64,000 bases of DNA, from NCBI RefSeq assembly GCF_037126465.1, contig NC_088210.1, forward strand, positions 11,802,011-11,866,010, read 5' to 3'. This DNA is from Ornithodoros turicata. Taxonomy: Eukaryota > Arthropoda > Arachnida > Ixodida > Argasidae. The notes beneath the pieces were generated by a model. That model did not search any database. It saw nothing but the letters and a program-made list of their open reading frames with translations, and was not told the origin of the DNA. Position numbers and translations under genes: made by a program. This document shows positions 28,194 to 40,100 of this stretch, piece after piece (position 1 is the first letter of the stretch; every line of letters begins with the position of its first letter).

Positions 28194-31100
28194 TCTGAAG
28201 ATCCCCTCCTATCACATTTGCTTGCCGAGCAGCAGACGGACACCACAGCCCTCGACCGTCTGGTGCGAGAGGCAGCTCAGGGTCACCTTGAATTTGTCAG
28301 GGAACACTTGGCCATGTTTCCTGAGAGGGTAAGCAACGCGTTGTACTGAGAAAATAACGTGCAAAAACCACAGAAAATATCGAAAGCCACAAAAACCAAT
28401 ATTCCGGGAGAAGATAAGTACATTTCGTTTGTTTGTTTGCCTCTGCAGGTGAACCAGAAAAGTTCCGGAAAAACAGCCCTCCAGGTGGCCAGCCACCAGG
28501 GTCACACCGAAATTGTCGACCTGCTCATCAACTGTGCGGCAGTCGTTGAAGCTCAAGATGATGACGGAGACACTGCTCTTCATTATGCTGCTTTTGGGTA
28601 AGACGCGTGGAAATGGTCCTCATACCCTTTAGGATGACTTTGACGCATGAGAGTTGCGAGTCACATTGAGTACGTATGAGCCGCATAATTTTTTGCAAGG
28701 GATGTACGCATCTGAATATTTGAAGTCGAATCGAATATCGAATCGAATAGGGGAAAAAATTCAGAATACCAAATTGAATATCGAATTATGTGTGCAAATC
28801 TTGCAATGTGTGGGTTTCACACTAAAAGTTAGCAATTTGGACCCCATATCTTTAGTGTAATTTTTATGAAAGACAAGCAATTCTTCTGTGGGAAGCCCCT
28901 CTACTCTTTAATTTTACGCGAGATTGCTTCCTGCTTTTCAGGTGAGTCTACGACTTACCAGAGTGATTATCTTCATTTCAAAATTTTGTGTCAGGCAGTG
29001 GCTTGTTATAGAGATGAGGCTGTAATCGTTTCGGACAACTACAGGTCATTGTGACACAAACAAATTGGCATCCTGCCTCAGCTTTGCCACTAACACACCT
29101 TTAACTTCTTTGCTCTTGCCCGACGAAGTTCCATTGCTGAAATTTTGTACCTAAGGAATGTCTTTAAGACACCCTTTTTGGTAGTGGCATATAGTCATTA
29201 TTCGAGAGTCCTATCCTTTTTAAAGGCAACCTCACAGGCATCAAATCAAAGTCCCCCGTCGGCACCACCCCTTCCTCAGATGAGTAACTTTGGGTAACGT
29301 TACTTTAAACTAAAAGTACCGTCCCACTCCCCATTCATCATCATCAAGATAAAGTTATTCTTGTTAACACCGTCCCACCTGTGTTGGTCCTGCAGCACTG
29401 GCAGTTTCGTAAAGCAGGCTTCACCTCATGCATTGAACCATCAGGTGAAGCCCACTTTTAGGATGATGGCGTTCATAATTAGAGCCTGAAGGGTGAGTCG
29501 GGAAATATTTTTTTCTAAATTTGGAGAGTAAAAATCGGGTGAATAAACATGTGCACTAAATTCATGCGAATTCGGGTGAAAAAAACTCCCAATATGCTAA
29601 ATTCGGGGAGAAATTGGGCTCAGTTACTCAAACTAACTATAGTGGTGTGGTACAAACCTACAGACTTCCCAGTGAGGGCAATTTGCCGGGTAAAAATCGG
29701 GTTTCACCCTAAAGAGGCAACCTTCAATTTGGGGTGCAAATTCGGGGAAGAATCGGGTTAAACCCTAAAACTTCAGGCTCTATTCATAATACTTGAATAT
29801 TCGGCAAAGCGAATATTGGACATCTGATCTGCGAACCGAATAAGCATTTGATATCCGATTCGAATTTGAGAACCCCACTATTCGCACGTTCCTAGTTTTT
29901 GCGTACCTGGAATTGCCAAGCACTGACGACGGTGCAGTGTGGTGTCCGTGTCGTCTGTCGTTTTTTTCACTCGCCCATTTTTTGGAATATGCTCCCGTAC
30001 AAACACGCCCGTCTTTCAACTCTCAGTGCTAGATACCTCCTCGACCTCTTTGCAAAGGTAAAGTTCTGTAATATTATGCCCGAGAAGTGTCGTCATTACG
30101 CTTGACCACGCTGGGAGTCGAGGACATTATTAAATTGTGTGGAAATATATTCTTTACCTCGGGTAATGTACGTGATAAAACTTCAAACAAGTACAGTAAA
30201 TCTCTGTTATAACGAACTCGACGGTGCCGCGCAACCCGTTCATTATATCCGAAGTTCGCTATAAATGGAATGGACAAAAAATTTGATCCAAAAGGCCAGC
30301 AGTGTAAGAAACATGAGTCATGTATGCCGTTCATTGAAAATACATCGTTAATGGCGCCTGTTTATACACAGTTGCGCAGATCACGGCGTTTTCTAAGTCA
30401 TCAAGGTGGTCCAGGTGCGCCGCGGCGAGCGCCTTCGCGTACACAAAATCGCGGAGCGAAGCAACGTACTTGAGTGCCTCCGCTGTAGTTAAAATGTAAG
30501 GAGGGGAAGACACTGTGTCATCATCATCATCGTCATCAGAAAGTTCGTTTGGCGGCGGGCGCACGTCGGCAATGATGTCCGAATCACTGAAGTCCGCGAC
30601 GGCCTGTGCGTCGTCATCTGCTGTCGCGAACTCCTCGAAAGACTGACAGCCGTCAGTCAGATTCGCAGCCGTTGCTCTGTCCCAAAGTTCTGTGTCGGTA
30701 TCACGCACACCAAAGTCCACTTCACGATCGGCGTCTGTAGCCAGTGCCTGATGAACAAATCCAGCTTTTCTGAAGCAGTTTCGCAAAGTTCCCCGCTTCA
30801 CCTGCATCCATGACGCCTTAATCATCGGACAAACGGGTGCACGTGCAGCGCGCGCTGATGGTGACAGCGCATTGGCTGCAAAGCGAGGTCACGTGCAAGC
30901 GGCGCCTGACAAATCCGCGGGCGTCTGACGTCGCGCGCTCGCCTTCTCCAGTGGTCGAGGGAGCTCTTTCGGTCGCAGTAACCGAAGGCTCCCCAGCAAT
31001 TCGTTCATAATAGGCGGGGGCAATTTCCATAGACTCCATACAAATTTTGACGGTCGTTCGTGAGGCATTCGTTATAACCGAAGATTCGTTATAAGTGGGG

Positions 31101-34100
31101 CTGTTATAACCAAGATTTACTGTATGTCTAATTTGAAGGGGAAAAAGCTAATTGTGCACTGTTTAAAAAATTACCGCATTCACTCCCATAATTAATGCAC
31201 TTTCGTCATCCGTAAACGTTGCTCCACCTAAGGGTAGAACCTGTGCCCCCTCTACGCGATCTGGCAGCCTCTGCGTGGTAGTGCTGATAGTGCTGCTGAA
31301 GTAAGGGAGCATCAGCTACATGGGGAAAGAAGTACCAACAATTGGAAACTCAAGTTTTGAATGCATTAATTATGCAGGCAAATACAGTGCCCTAAATTAT
31401 CAGAGATTCATATGTACTGGTTTAATTTTGGATATATGTGTGTTGCCAACTGATGCAATATTTCCTATACATAAATAAATAAGAATAAATGGAGTGTATT
31501 ATCAGGATATCATCGCACAGTAAATGTTTGTACAGTAACAGTTTGTAAAGTTTGTAACAGTAAAGTAAAGTTTGTAAACAGTAAATTCAAACTTTACAGG
31601 GATACTAAGAAACCTAAATTAGACTAGCCTTTTTACACAGTTTTCGTTTTTGTTGTTTTCATTTTGTTTTGTTTTCAGTCGATCCATGAAAAACGCACAA
31701 CAAGGGCACAATTGGATCTTGGTTGAAAACTAGAACTGACCTCCTTTGTTGTACACGATGCTGAACCCCCAGTATGGACCACAGGGTTTATGGCCTTCTC
31801 TATGGTCTCCTTTGTGTCGCACAAATCAGTCACTTCGTATTGTCGTGGCTTACCTGCAGTGCGGCTTATACGCGTGAAATTACGGTACATAAAAGTTCAA
31901 ACGTGGGGGTGTAAATTTACGAACTCTCACTGGAGTTGTACTTTAGGTGTCCTGTCTGTGTTAAAAGCTTTTTCATAGAACCTTATATCTTATATTTATT
32001 TATTTATTATCTTATATTCAGCAACCAGCCTGTAATCATGGAACGCCTCCTCAAATCGGGGGCTCATATCAATGCCGTAAACAAGGCCAAGTGCACGGCT
32101 CTTCACGTTGCCGTCAATAAGCAGCACGTCAACTGCGTGCGTGTTCTGCTCAAGTTCCGCAGTCAGCTCAACATCAACATTCAGGTTGGTTTCCAGCAGT
32201 TATGCTGATGTGTGCATGGTTAGTTGAGTTTGTTTGTGCACTCTGTCGCTATTCACAGGCGGGCAGACGCGGGGGCCACCCGCAGCGGGACACAGTTACA
32301 GACTTCTTTAGTGCAGTCGGGTTGAAATAAAGTTTGATGTTGCGACCACCGTATTTTTCGGACTGCCGTATTATTCGGACTTTATTCCGGTCACCCGTAA
32401 GTCCCGAAATTCTGTCGGCCACCATATGCCACAGGCAAAAATGCGAGCTTTACTCTGGGACCTTTGCTCTGTGTTCAACCAGTAAGCAGACATCTTGTCA
32501 TTGTCTAACATTTATCCGTCACGGGGATTGCAAGAAATACGGAAACAACTGCAAAGTTTGTCTGCGGATGTGTCGTGCTTTGTTCAGCCTGCAGCAGGCA
32601 ATTTTATGTGGAATACTAGCGTATCATGAACATGGGTGCGTCACTGAGGAAATGTGTTATCGTGCGCAGGATTCCTATGGTGACACCGCGCTGCATGATG
32701 CTATTGCGAAGGAGAACCTCGAGATCATTGATTTACTCATCAATGTGCCTGAAGTTGACTTCTCGCTCAAGAACAAGAGGGGCTTCAATGTGTTGCATCA
32801 TGCTGCACTCAAAGGAAATAATTTGTGAGTAATAGGTGATTTAACTCGTACAATAACCTCAATGGTAAATTCCTACTACAGTATTATGTCGTTATTTTGA
32901 TTTTGGGGTGAGACTTGAGGGGGAGATTCATAAGGATTAAGTGTAGTCCAGACTAAAAGGAGTTGTTCCGAAGCCTGATGAGCTACCAACGCATACTGGC
33001 AGCATCAGAGACGTATTGGGCTCGTTTGGCCTTGCTTATGGGCTTGGTTTTTCTGCTGCGGCAAACGTTGAATTCTGCGGCAGGGAATCAGAAACTCTGC
33101 AGTTTTCCGTGGCAAGTGCTCACACGTCTGGGTGATGAAGATATACGTACGAAAACAAAATCTTTATTAGCTCGCTTGACATAGAAGTGAAGTGCCTACA
33201 GATCAAAAATAGTTGTAACTAAGCATTGCACGGTACTTTGTGCTGTTTTTACAGTAGCACAACACAGTTAATGCTGTAACGGCGGAAAAACCATCGGGCA
33301 TTTTCGTAAAATTCTTAATTACCATTCTAACATTTGCAGTCTCGTTTCCCCCAAGTGGGATTGCTCATACCCCTGCTACTCGGGCAAGCTTCAATGAGGG
33401 TTGGACCCAACGGCCATTGAACGCGTGCGTAGCGCCACAACGCGTGTAACGTGCAGACCTGTCAGGGAGCATTGGATCCAGTGCTCTTTGAGAAGCTGGC
33501 ACATTGTACGCTTGGTGGCGCCACACAAATGTTCAATGGCTATTGGGTTCAATCCTCATTGAAGTCTGCCCGTGTAGCAGGGGTGTTAGTCATCGTACAC
33601 CGTGATAAAGGTGGAGCCAAGGGTTCCGCAAACGCAAATTTCAACGAGCACTTCACCCAGTGACGGAGTTGTGGTTGTCAAATTCTTGTAGAAATCTTGC
33701 AAAAAAACCTTGTGACTTTGACTGGAATAGTGTGCATAGTGATAGGCATTCGAATTCATGCAGAAAAATACTATGTTTGCTTGTCTAATTTCTGAGTTCA
33801 ACTAACAAAATTAGCTTGAATAATGCGTGACACGAGTGCAAACGGCCTCAATCTGTGGTAGAAGTCTGTATCAGTGTATTCAAAGTACAGTAAAGCCTCT
33901 CTAGTGAACATGCAAGAGGACATGGATATAGTGAAGTAAATCTGTGGTCCCAAATGTTTTGAAACCCCAGTTTTTAACTACTGATGATGTAAACAAAATA
34001 CAGAAACCGACACTGAAGATTTTTGTTTAAGTTTAATTTGTACAAGCTTTCGCGTGGAGGTCCACGCTTCCTCAGGTACAAAGTGAAGTTGTCAAGTGAA

Positions 34101-37100
34101 GTTTATGTGGTGTATTTTGTTCATGTGATCTACAGGACTTGACTCCCCTCTTCGTATACTCTACTGATGATGTAGTGGAAATACTCATATAGTGACATTT
34201 TTTAGCTGTCCAACCAACATTCACTATAGAGGGGTTTTGTAGTTTCATAATTTTCTGAAGTAAAACCTATCTTTAGTAGTGTGATTACATCCTCTCATGG
34301 TTCGAAAGTGTAAACATATTGTATGCACTTTGGCAAAAGCAGTGCTTGTTCCCTGCTCATGTGTTATCACAACACATCCGAGAGGCGTTTTTACATTTTT
34401 CCCTGTCACCTAAGGCACGTGTTAGTGTATCTATTCTGGGTGTACGGTTCCAACCATCAAAATGTTCTCTAGCTTCAGTAGAACAGTGTGTGACTCGCAT
34501 TTTTCTTGCAGTGCCGTTGAACGTCTGCTGTCGCGCACTAGGCAAATTGTAGACATAAAGAAAGATGACGGATTTGCTGCACTGCATCTAGCAGCATTGA
34601 ACGGCCACTTTCTTGTGGTGGAAACCCTACTCATTCAGGTACGCCTCCTATTTTCAGACAACTTTTTAGTAGAACTGCGCAAATATTCGAAAAGTTCGAA
34701 TACGAATCGAATATCTGATGATATTCGCTACCAATTTTCGGTATTCGAAATTTGCAAAAAAATTTTTAAGAGTACTGAAGCGCGGTATCACTATTGCCAT
34801 TCTGCAAGTGGGCTTCGCCGCGTTGCATGCTAAAGTTAGGTGAAGCCCACTTTGCCTTAGTCGTCACCTGCTCATCCGGAGTATAACTGCTCATGGAATT
34901 GATTTTTTAAATTTTTTTTTTATTTTTTGCAAATTTCAAAATTTAGAAGAGCTCAGTTCTTGAATTTTGCTTCACTTCAGAAAAATTTCTGCCTCACACC
35001 ACAATGTACTATCCTTTATTTGTGCTAGAGCAGGATCTTTTTTTTTCTTCTTTTTGCATGATGTAGCTGGAAATAGAGCAGATTTCACACGTTTCGTCCG
35101 AGCGTATCAGCTGTGTGACAGAATATTGAACAAGAGAGAAACTGATGTTCTGAGGCTGGAACAACATAGAAGGGACAGATACAAACAAAGCCTCAAATTG
35201 CCTAAGAAAGCAATGATGAAAGATGAAAGTCACTGAAAAGGTTAGCCAGCTGTAGGGATCGAACCCACATCTTCTGGATTACCGGTCCAGGGCTCTACCA
35301 ATTGAGCTAAGCTAACACGCCTCTCCAGCGACTTTCGGGGTGCGTCATCTGAAGGGACGACAAACCAGCCACTCACTCTCACTCACCCTCCTTTCACTCT
35401 TACATTTTTGCTCACTCATACACACATTCATACGACGGAAATCGACGCAAGCGGCACCTGTTGAACAAGAGAGATATTGAGTTTATATTTCTTTTTCACC
35501 TTTTATTGATTCAGGGCCAGTGTGAGCCAGACGTGCGGAATAACCGTCAACAGACGCCGCTTCTCTTGGCTGTCAGTCAGGGCCACTGCTCTATCGCCGA
35601 ATTATTGGTAGGGTCAGGATCCCAGGTCAACACCGAAGATGAAGACGGAGATACGGCTCTCCACGTCGCGCTTCTCAAGAGGTCCTCGGTGCGGACAGCG
35701 GATCTCGACCCCGCAGAGGCACCGATTATATCCGGGGTAAGCCCAAGTTCTCGTTGCTGCCAATTTAATGAAAATTTTACTGAAATTACTATCACATTCG
35801 GTTCAATCCCTCCATAATGAAATTCTGTTGTACTGAATTTGCGCGTGAGTGTCCATATCATGTCCCATATCTTTTCACGGTGTCGTAGAAAAGGAAGCAT
35901 TGCTTTAAGGTTTTACTAGGCATGTACTCCTGATATTGACTTATACGCCCGTCTCCTCTGTTCTTATTTATTTGTTTATTTTACTGAAAATTTGAAGGGG
36001 GGACGTGAAAATTGGGTCTTACGTTCGAAGCTGTAAAGCAGGGTAATATTTAGAGCCTGAAGTTTTCGGGAAATATTTTTTTCTAAATTTGGAGGGTAAA
36101 AATCAGGTGAATAAACACGTGCACTAAATTCGAGGAGAAATCGGGCTCAGTTACTCAAACTAACTATAGTGGTGTGGTACAAACGGTGATGTGACTGCAT
36201 TTGCTGCCAAACAAGTAAGTTAGTGCCTTCCTACAGACTTCCCAGTGAGGGCAATTTGCCGGGTAAAAATCGGGTTTCACCCTAAAGGGGCAACCTTCAA
36301 TTCGGGGTGCAAATTCAGGGAAGAATCGGGTAAAACCCTGAAACTGCAGGCTCTAGTAATATTGGGTGATATTCTGTGAAAGAGCAGATTTCCAGATGGC
36401 GAATGGCAGAGCCGAGCACGACATAGTTTTCACCCGAACCCGTATAGGTGCTCATGTTTCTGCTTTGGTGAGTTTGGTCTTCAGGATTTTATAGGTTAGT
36501 GGGCATTCAGGGTTAAGGCTCTAAATGTAGGGCATGTAGAAAGAACACTAGAGATGAGTTTGAAACCACTCCTTCGTCGAGTGTCCTGTCCCGTGGGATG
36601 TAGGGTGTGCTTGTCTTCTGCTTATCGGATTAAGAAAAATTGCTTGAATTCTACCTTCAAACACGCTGCAGGAAAACTAATCGGTCCGCAAATTCCAGTT
36701 TTGGAGGAACAACCATGTGCAAGTCAGAGGGAGTAACTAGTACTAACACTGCCTCGTCGCATTGTTCAACAGATTGTGAGCCAGCTGGCAGCATCGGGCA
36801 ACCCCGAGATAGATGCCACGAATGCGCTGGCCTGTTTTCTCGCCAAGGAGGGAGCGGACCTCTGCAAGAGCAACCTGGCTGGCCGGACGCCCCTAGACCT
36901 GGCTGGCTCTCCGGCAATCGTTGACCTGTTGCATCAGTGGAGCATGCAGAAAGAGTAAGGTTGCCCACAATCGGAAGCAGGGATTTTCCCATAACCATCC
37001 TCTACCCCCCAAAACCCACGTGCGCACACACACACACCCTAATACCAGCTAAAATCTTCCAGCACCCAAAAATACTTCAGAAGTGACCAGCTGCTGTGCA

Positions 37101-40100
37101 TAGTAGGCTAGGACAATCTTTTTCCAGACTAGAAGCTGATGCGGGTTCAAATCCCTGTACCGGCTGTGCTGTCTGACGTTTTACCGGTGTTTTCCAGCAT
37201 ACTTTCCAGCAGAACGTCGGCACTTCCCCTGAAGTCTGCCCAGGACGCATACTGACCCGACATGACCAGCTCCTGCGCGTAGTGGCTAGGACGATCACTT
37301 TCCAGGCTAAGAGCTGATGCGTATTCAAATCCCCGTACCGGCTGAGTTGTCGAGGTTTCTCCTGTGTTTTACGGCAGACCTTCCGGATGAATGTCGGCAC
37401 AATGTCGGCACTTCCCCCTGAAGTCTGCCTAGGACGCGTACTGACCCCCACCACCACCACCAACTCCTTCCCACTGTTCTCTCTCCATCTGTCCACGTCT
37501 GTACGCCGCTCATAGCCGTGGTTGCTTCCCAGCGCTAACGAGGATTTGTTTTTTTGTTTTTTTACTTTCAAAATGTGCTAACAGCACCCATAATCCCAAC
37601 GGATGTACACCTTCGGCAAGGAGTATTCAGGTTCCGAATCGCTTCCAGTGTTTCGCTTTCCACTGAATATCTGTAGAGCCTGAAGTTTTAGGGTTTTACC
37701 CGATTCTTCCCCGAATTTGCACCCCGAATTGAAGGTTGCCTCTTTAGGGTGAAACCCGATTTTTACCCGGCAAATTGCCCTCTCCGGGATGTCTCTAGGA
37801 ATGCACCAACTTAATTGTTTGGCAGAAAAATGTAGTTACATCACCGTTTGTACCAAATCGCTACAGTTAGTTTGAATAACTGAGCCCGATTTCTCCCCGA
37901 TTTTAGCGCAATGGAACTTTTTTTCACCCGAATTCGCACGAATTTAGTGCGCACGTTTATTTACCCGATTTTTACCCCCCGAATGTAGGAAAAAATATTT
38001 CCCGAAAACTTCAGGCTATAAATATATCTGCACGTTTCTTGGGACAGGCAACAACCTCCAGCCATTGCCACCGAGTTAGCCGGCGTGCCAGTGGAATTGC
38101 CGCAGGGACTGGAGTGCCACATCTGCATGGAGACGTTGGCAACCGTCTTATTCGAGCCCTGCGGTCACACCGTCACTTGTGAGGATTGCTGTGTCCGCAT
38201 GAAGAAGTGCATCTCCTGCCAGGAAATAATCTTGAACAAAATCGATCGCAGTAAGCACGAATTTTGAATTTTTAACGAAGAAATCCCCGGTACCGGCTGA
38301 GCTGTCTGAGGTTTCTCCTGTCGAAAACCCGAGACTGGGAAAAGACGAAAAACAGACGACACAACAAAAAGTCTCTTTGACTTGACATTGAGACTTTTTG
38401 TTGTGTCGTCCGTTTTCGTCTTTTCCCAGTCTCGGGTTTTCGTCCTGGATCTTAGCCACCAGCTCGCTTGCTTTTTAACCATTTTATCTGTTTCTCCTGT
38501 GTTTTCCGGCAGACTTTCCGGACGAATGTTGGCACAATGTCGGCACTTCCCCCCGAAGTCTGCCTAGGACGCGTACTGACCCCACCACCACCACCACCAA
38601 CTCCTTCCCACTATCCTCTCTCCATCTGTCCACGTCTGTACACCACTCAGAGCCACGGTTGCTTCCCGGCGCTAACGAGGATTTTTCTTAATGAGCATAG
38701 TTTCTTAAGCAACTTGAGGCCTTGTATGTGATTGTCCCTTTTATGTTGTTCCAGCCTCAGAACATCAGTTCTCTCATGTTTTGAATTTTTGCCTTTTAAA
38801 AACTGAATATTGAATTTTTAAAATTTTGCTTCGGGTAAAGCTGCGGTAAAAATGGCAGCCGTACTGAGTCTTGACAAATGTTACGCTTGCTACGTGTAGG
38901 CCTTTCTAAATATAAACGTGCTTGCGCAGCATAAAGTTTTAGCATTTAGGCTCTCTGCAAGCAAGCAAGCGATCTAAGCAATTTCAGCACGCTCCATGAT
39001 CACTTTGTAGCGTAATTTCTTTTCTCTCGCTGGTGTTCATCCTACGAAAATTGTGTGTTGTACGTTGGTTCATCTGTTTCTTTTTGTTTGTTTGTTTGTT
39101 TGTTTGTTGTCTGTTTGGTTTGTCATTGATTGTTCGTGGATAGAGCCTGAAGTTTTCGGGAAACATTTTTTTCTAATTTCGGGGAGTAAAAATCTGGTAA
39201 ATAAACGTGCGCTCTAAATTCGTGCAAATTCAGGTGGAAAAACTTCCAGTACACTAAATTCAGGGAGGGATTCATTCCATTTTTCATTTCATTTCGATCT
39301 GGCTCCGCTATTCAAACTAACTGAACTGGTTCGGTACAAATGGTGATGTAATTGCGTTTGCCGTCAAACAAGTTAGCGTGCATTCCTACAGATGTCTGAG
39401 TGAGGGCAATTTGCCGGGTAAAAATCGGGTTTCACCCTGAAGAGGCAACCTTCAAATCGAGGAAGAATCGGGTTAAACCCTAAAGCTTCAGGCCCAATTC
39501 ATGGAGGTTCAATTGCGACGCCCCTTTGGGATTCACTTCTATGTTCCGCTGCATGTTCCTAGCGCGATTTAAAAAAATCTACAGTGAAACCTCGTTAATG
39601 CGTACCTGGTGGGGACGCGAAAAAAGAGCTATGTACTCAGCGGTACTACGGCTTAACCAAAAACTCAAAATACAAGTCCAGGTACCTGTCTAACGGAAGA
39701 AAAATGGAACACGTTCGACAAAATGAGGATAGATATCGCAGTTTATTCACTTTGCAACAAGAGAGTCCGTTATTTTCGCTTCGTACCGAGGCAGCCTTGC
39801 AGCAATGATCGAGGCTTCAAATCCACCAACATTACTGGCAAGCTGTTCAAGAAGTCCCCGTTTCGATGGTACGGATGACGTTCAGTTTCTCCTTGGTGCT
39901 CAGGACACTGTGGCATGGCGCTGTCCCACAAGCCAACACAAGTGACAAAGAAGTGAGAGAAACAAAACGAACGAAACACGAAACTGTAGGAGGGGGAGGA
40001 GGTTCAGAGCCTACTTGCCCTCTCCACTCTGCGGGAGAATGACCTCTCCTCCTCGCAGGAGTGATGTATTGGCTTCGCCCTGTCTCTGGAGGAGCCACGT

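Noticed and set aside
33977..34012. Hammerhead-like core CTGATGA with TGTA/TACA stem and GAAAC on the + strand
   Set aside because: CTGATGA belongs to the 14-bp target duplication, present also at the other side of the insertion, so the core is formed across an insertion junction by chance and no closing stems were found.
35255..35330. Minus-strand tRNA gene
   Set aside because: Boxes A and B are present, but it is embedded in a 321-bp SINE with target duplications and a SINE tail, so it is the SINE head.
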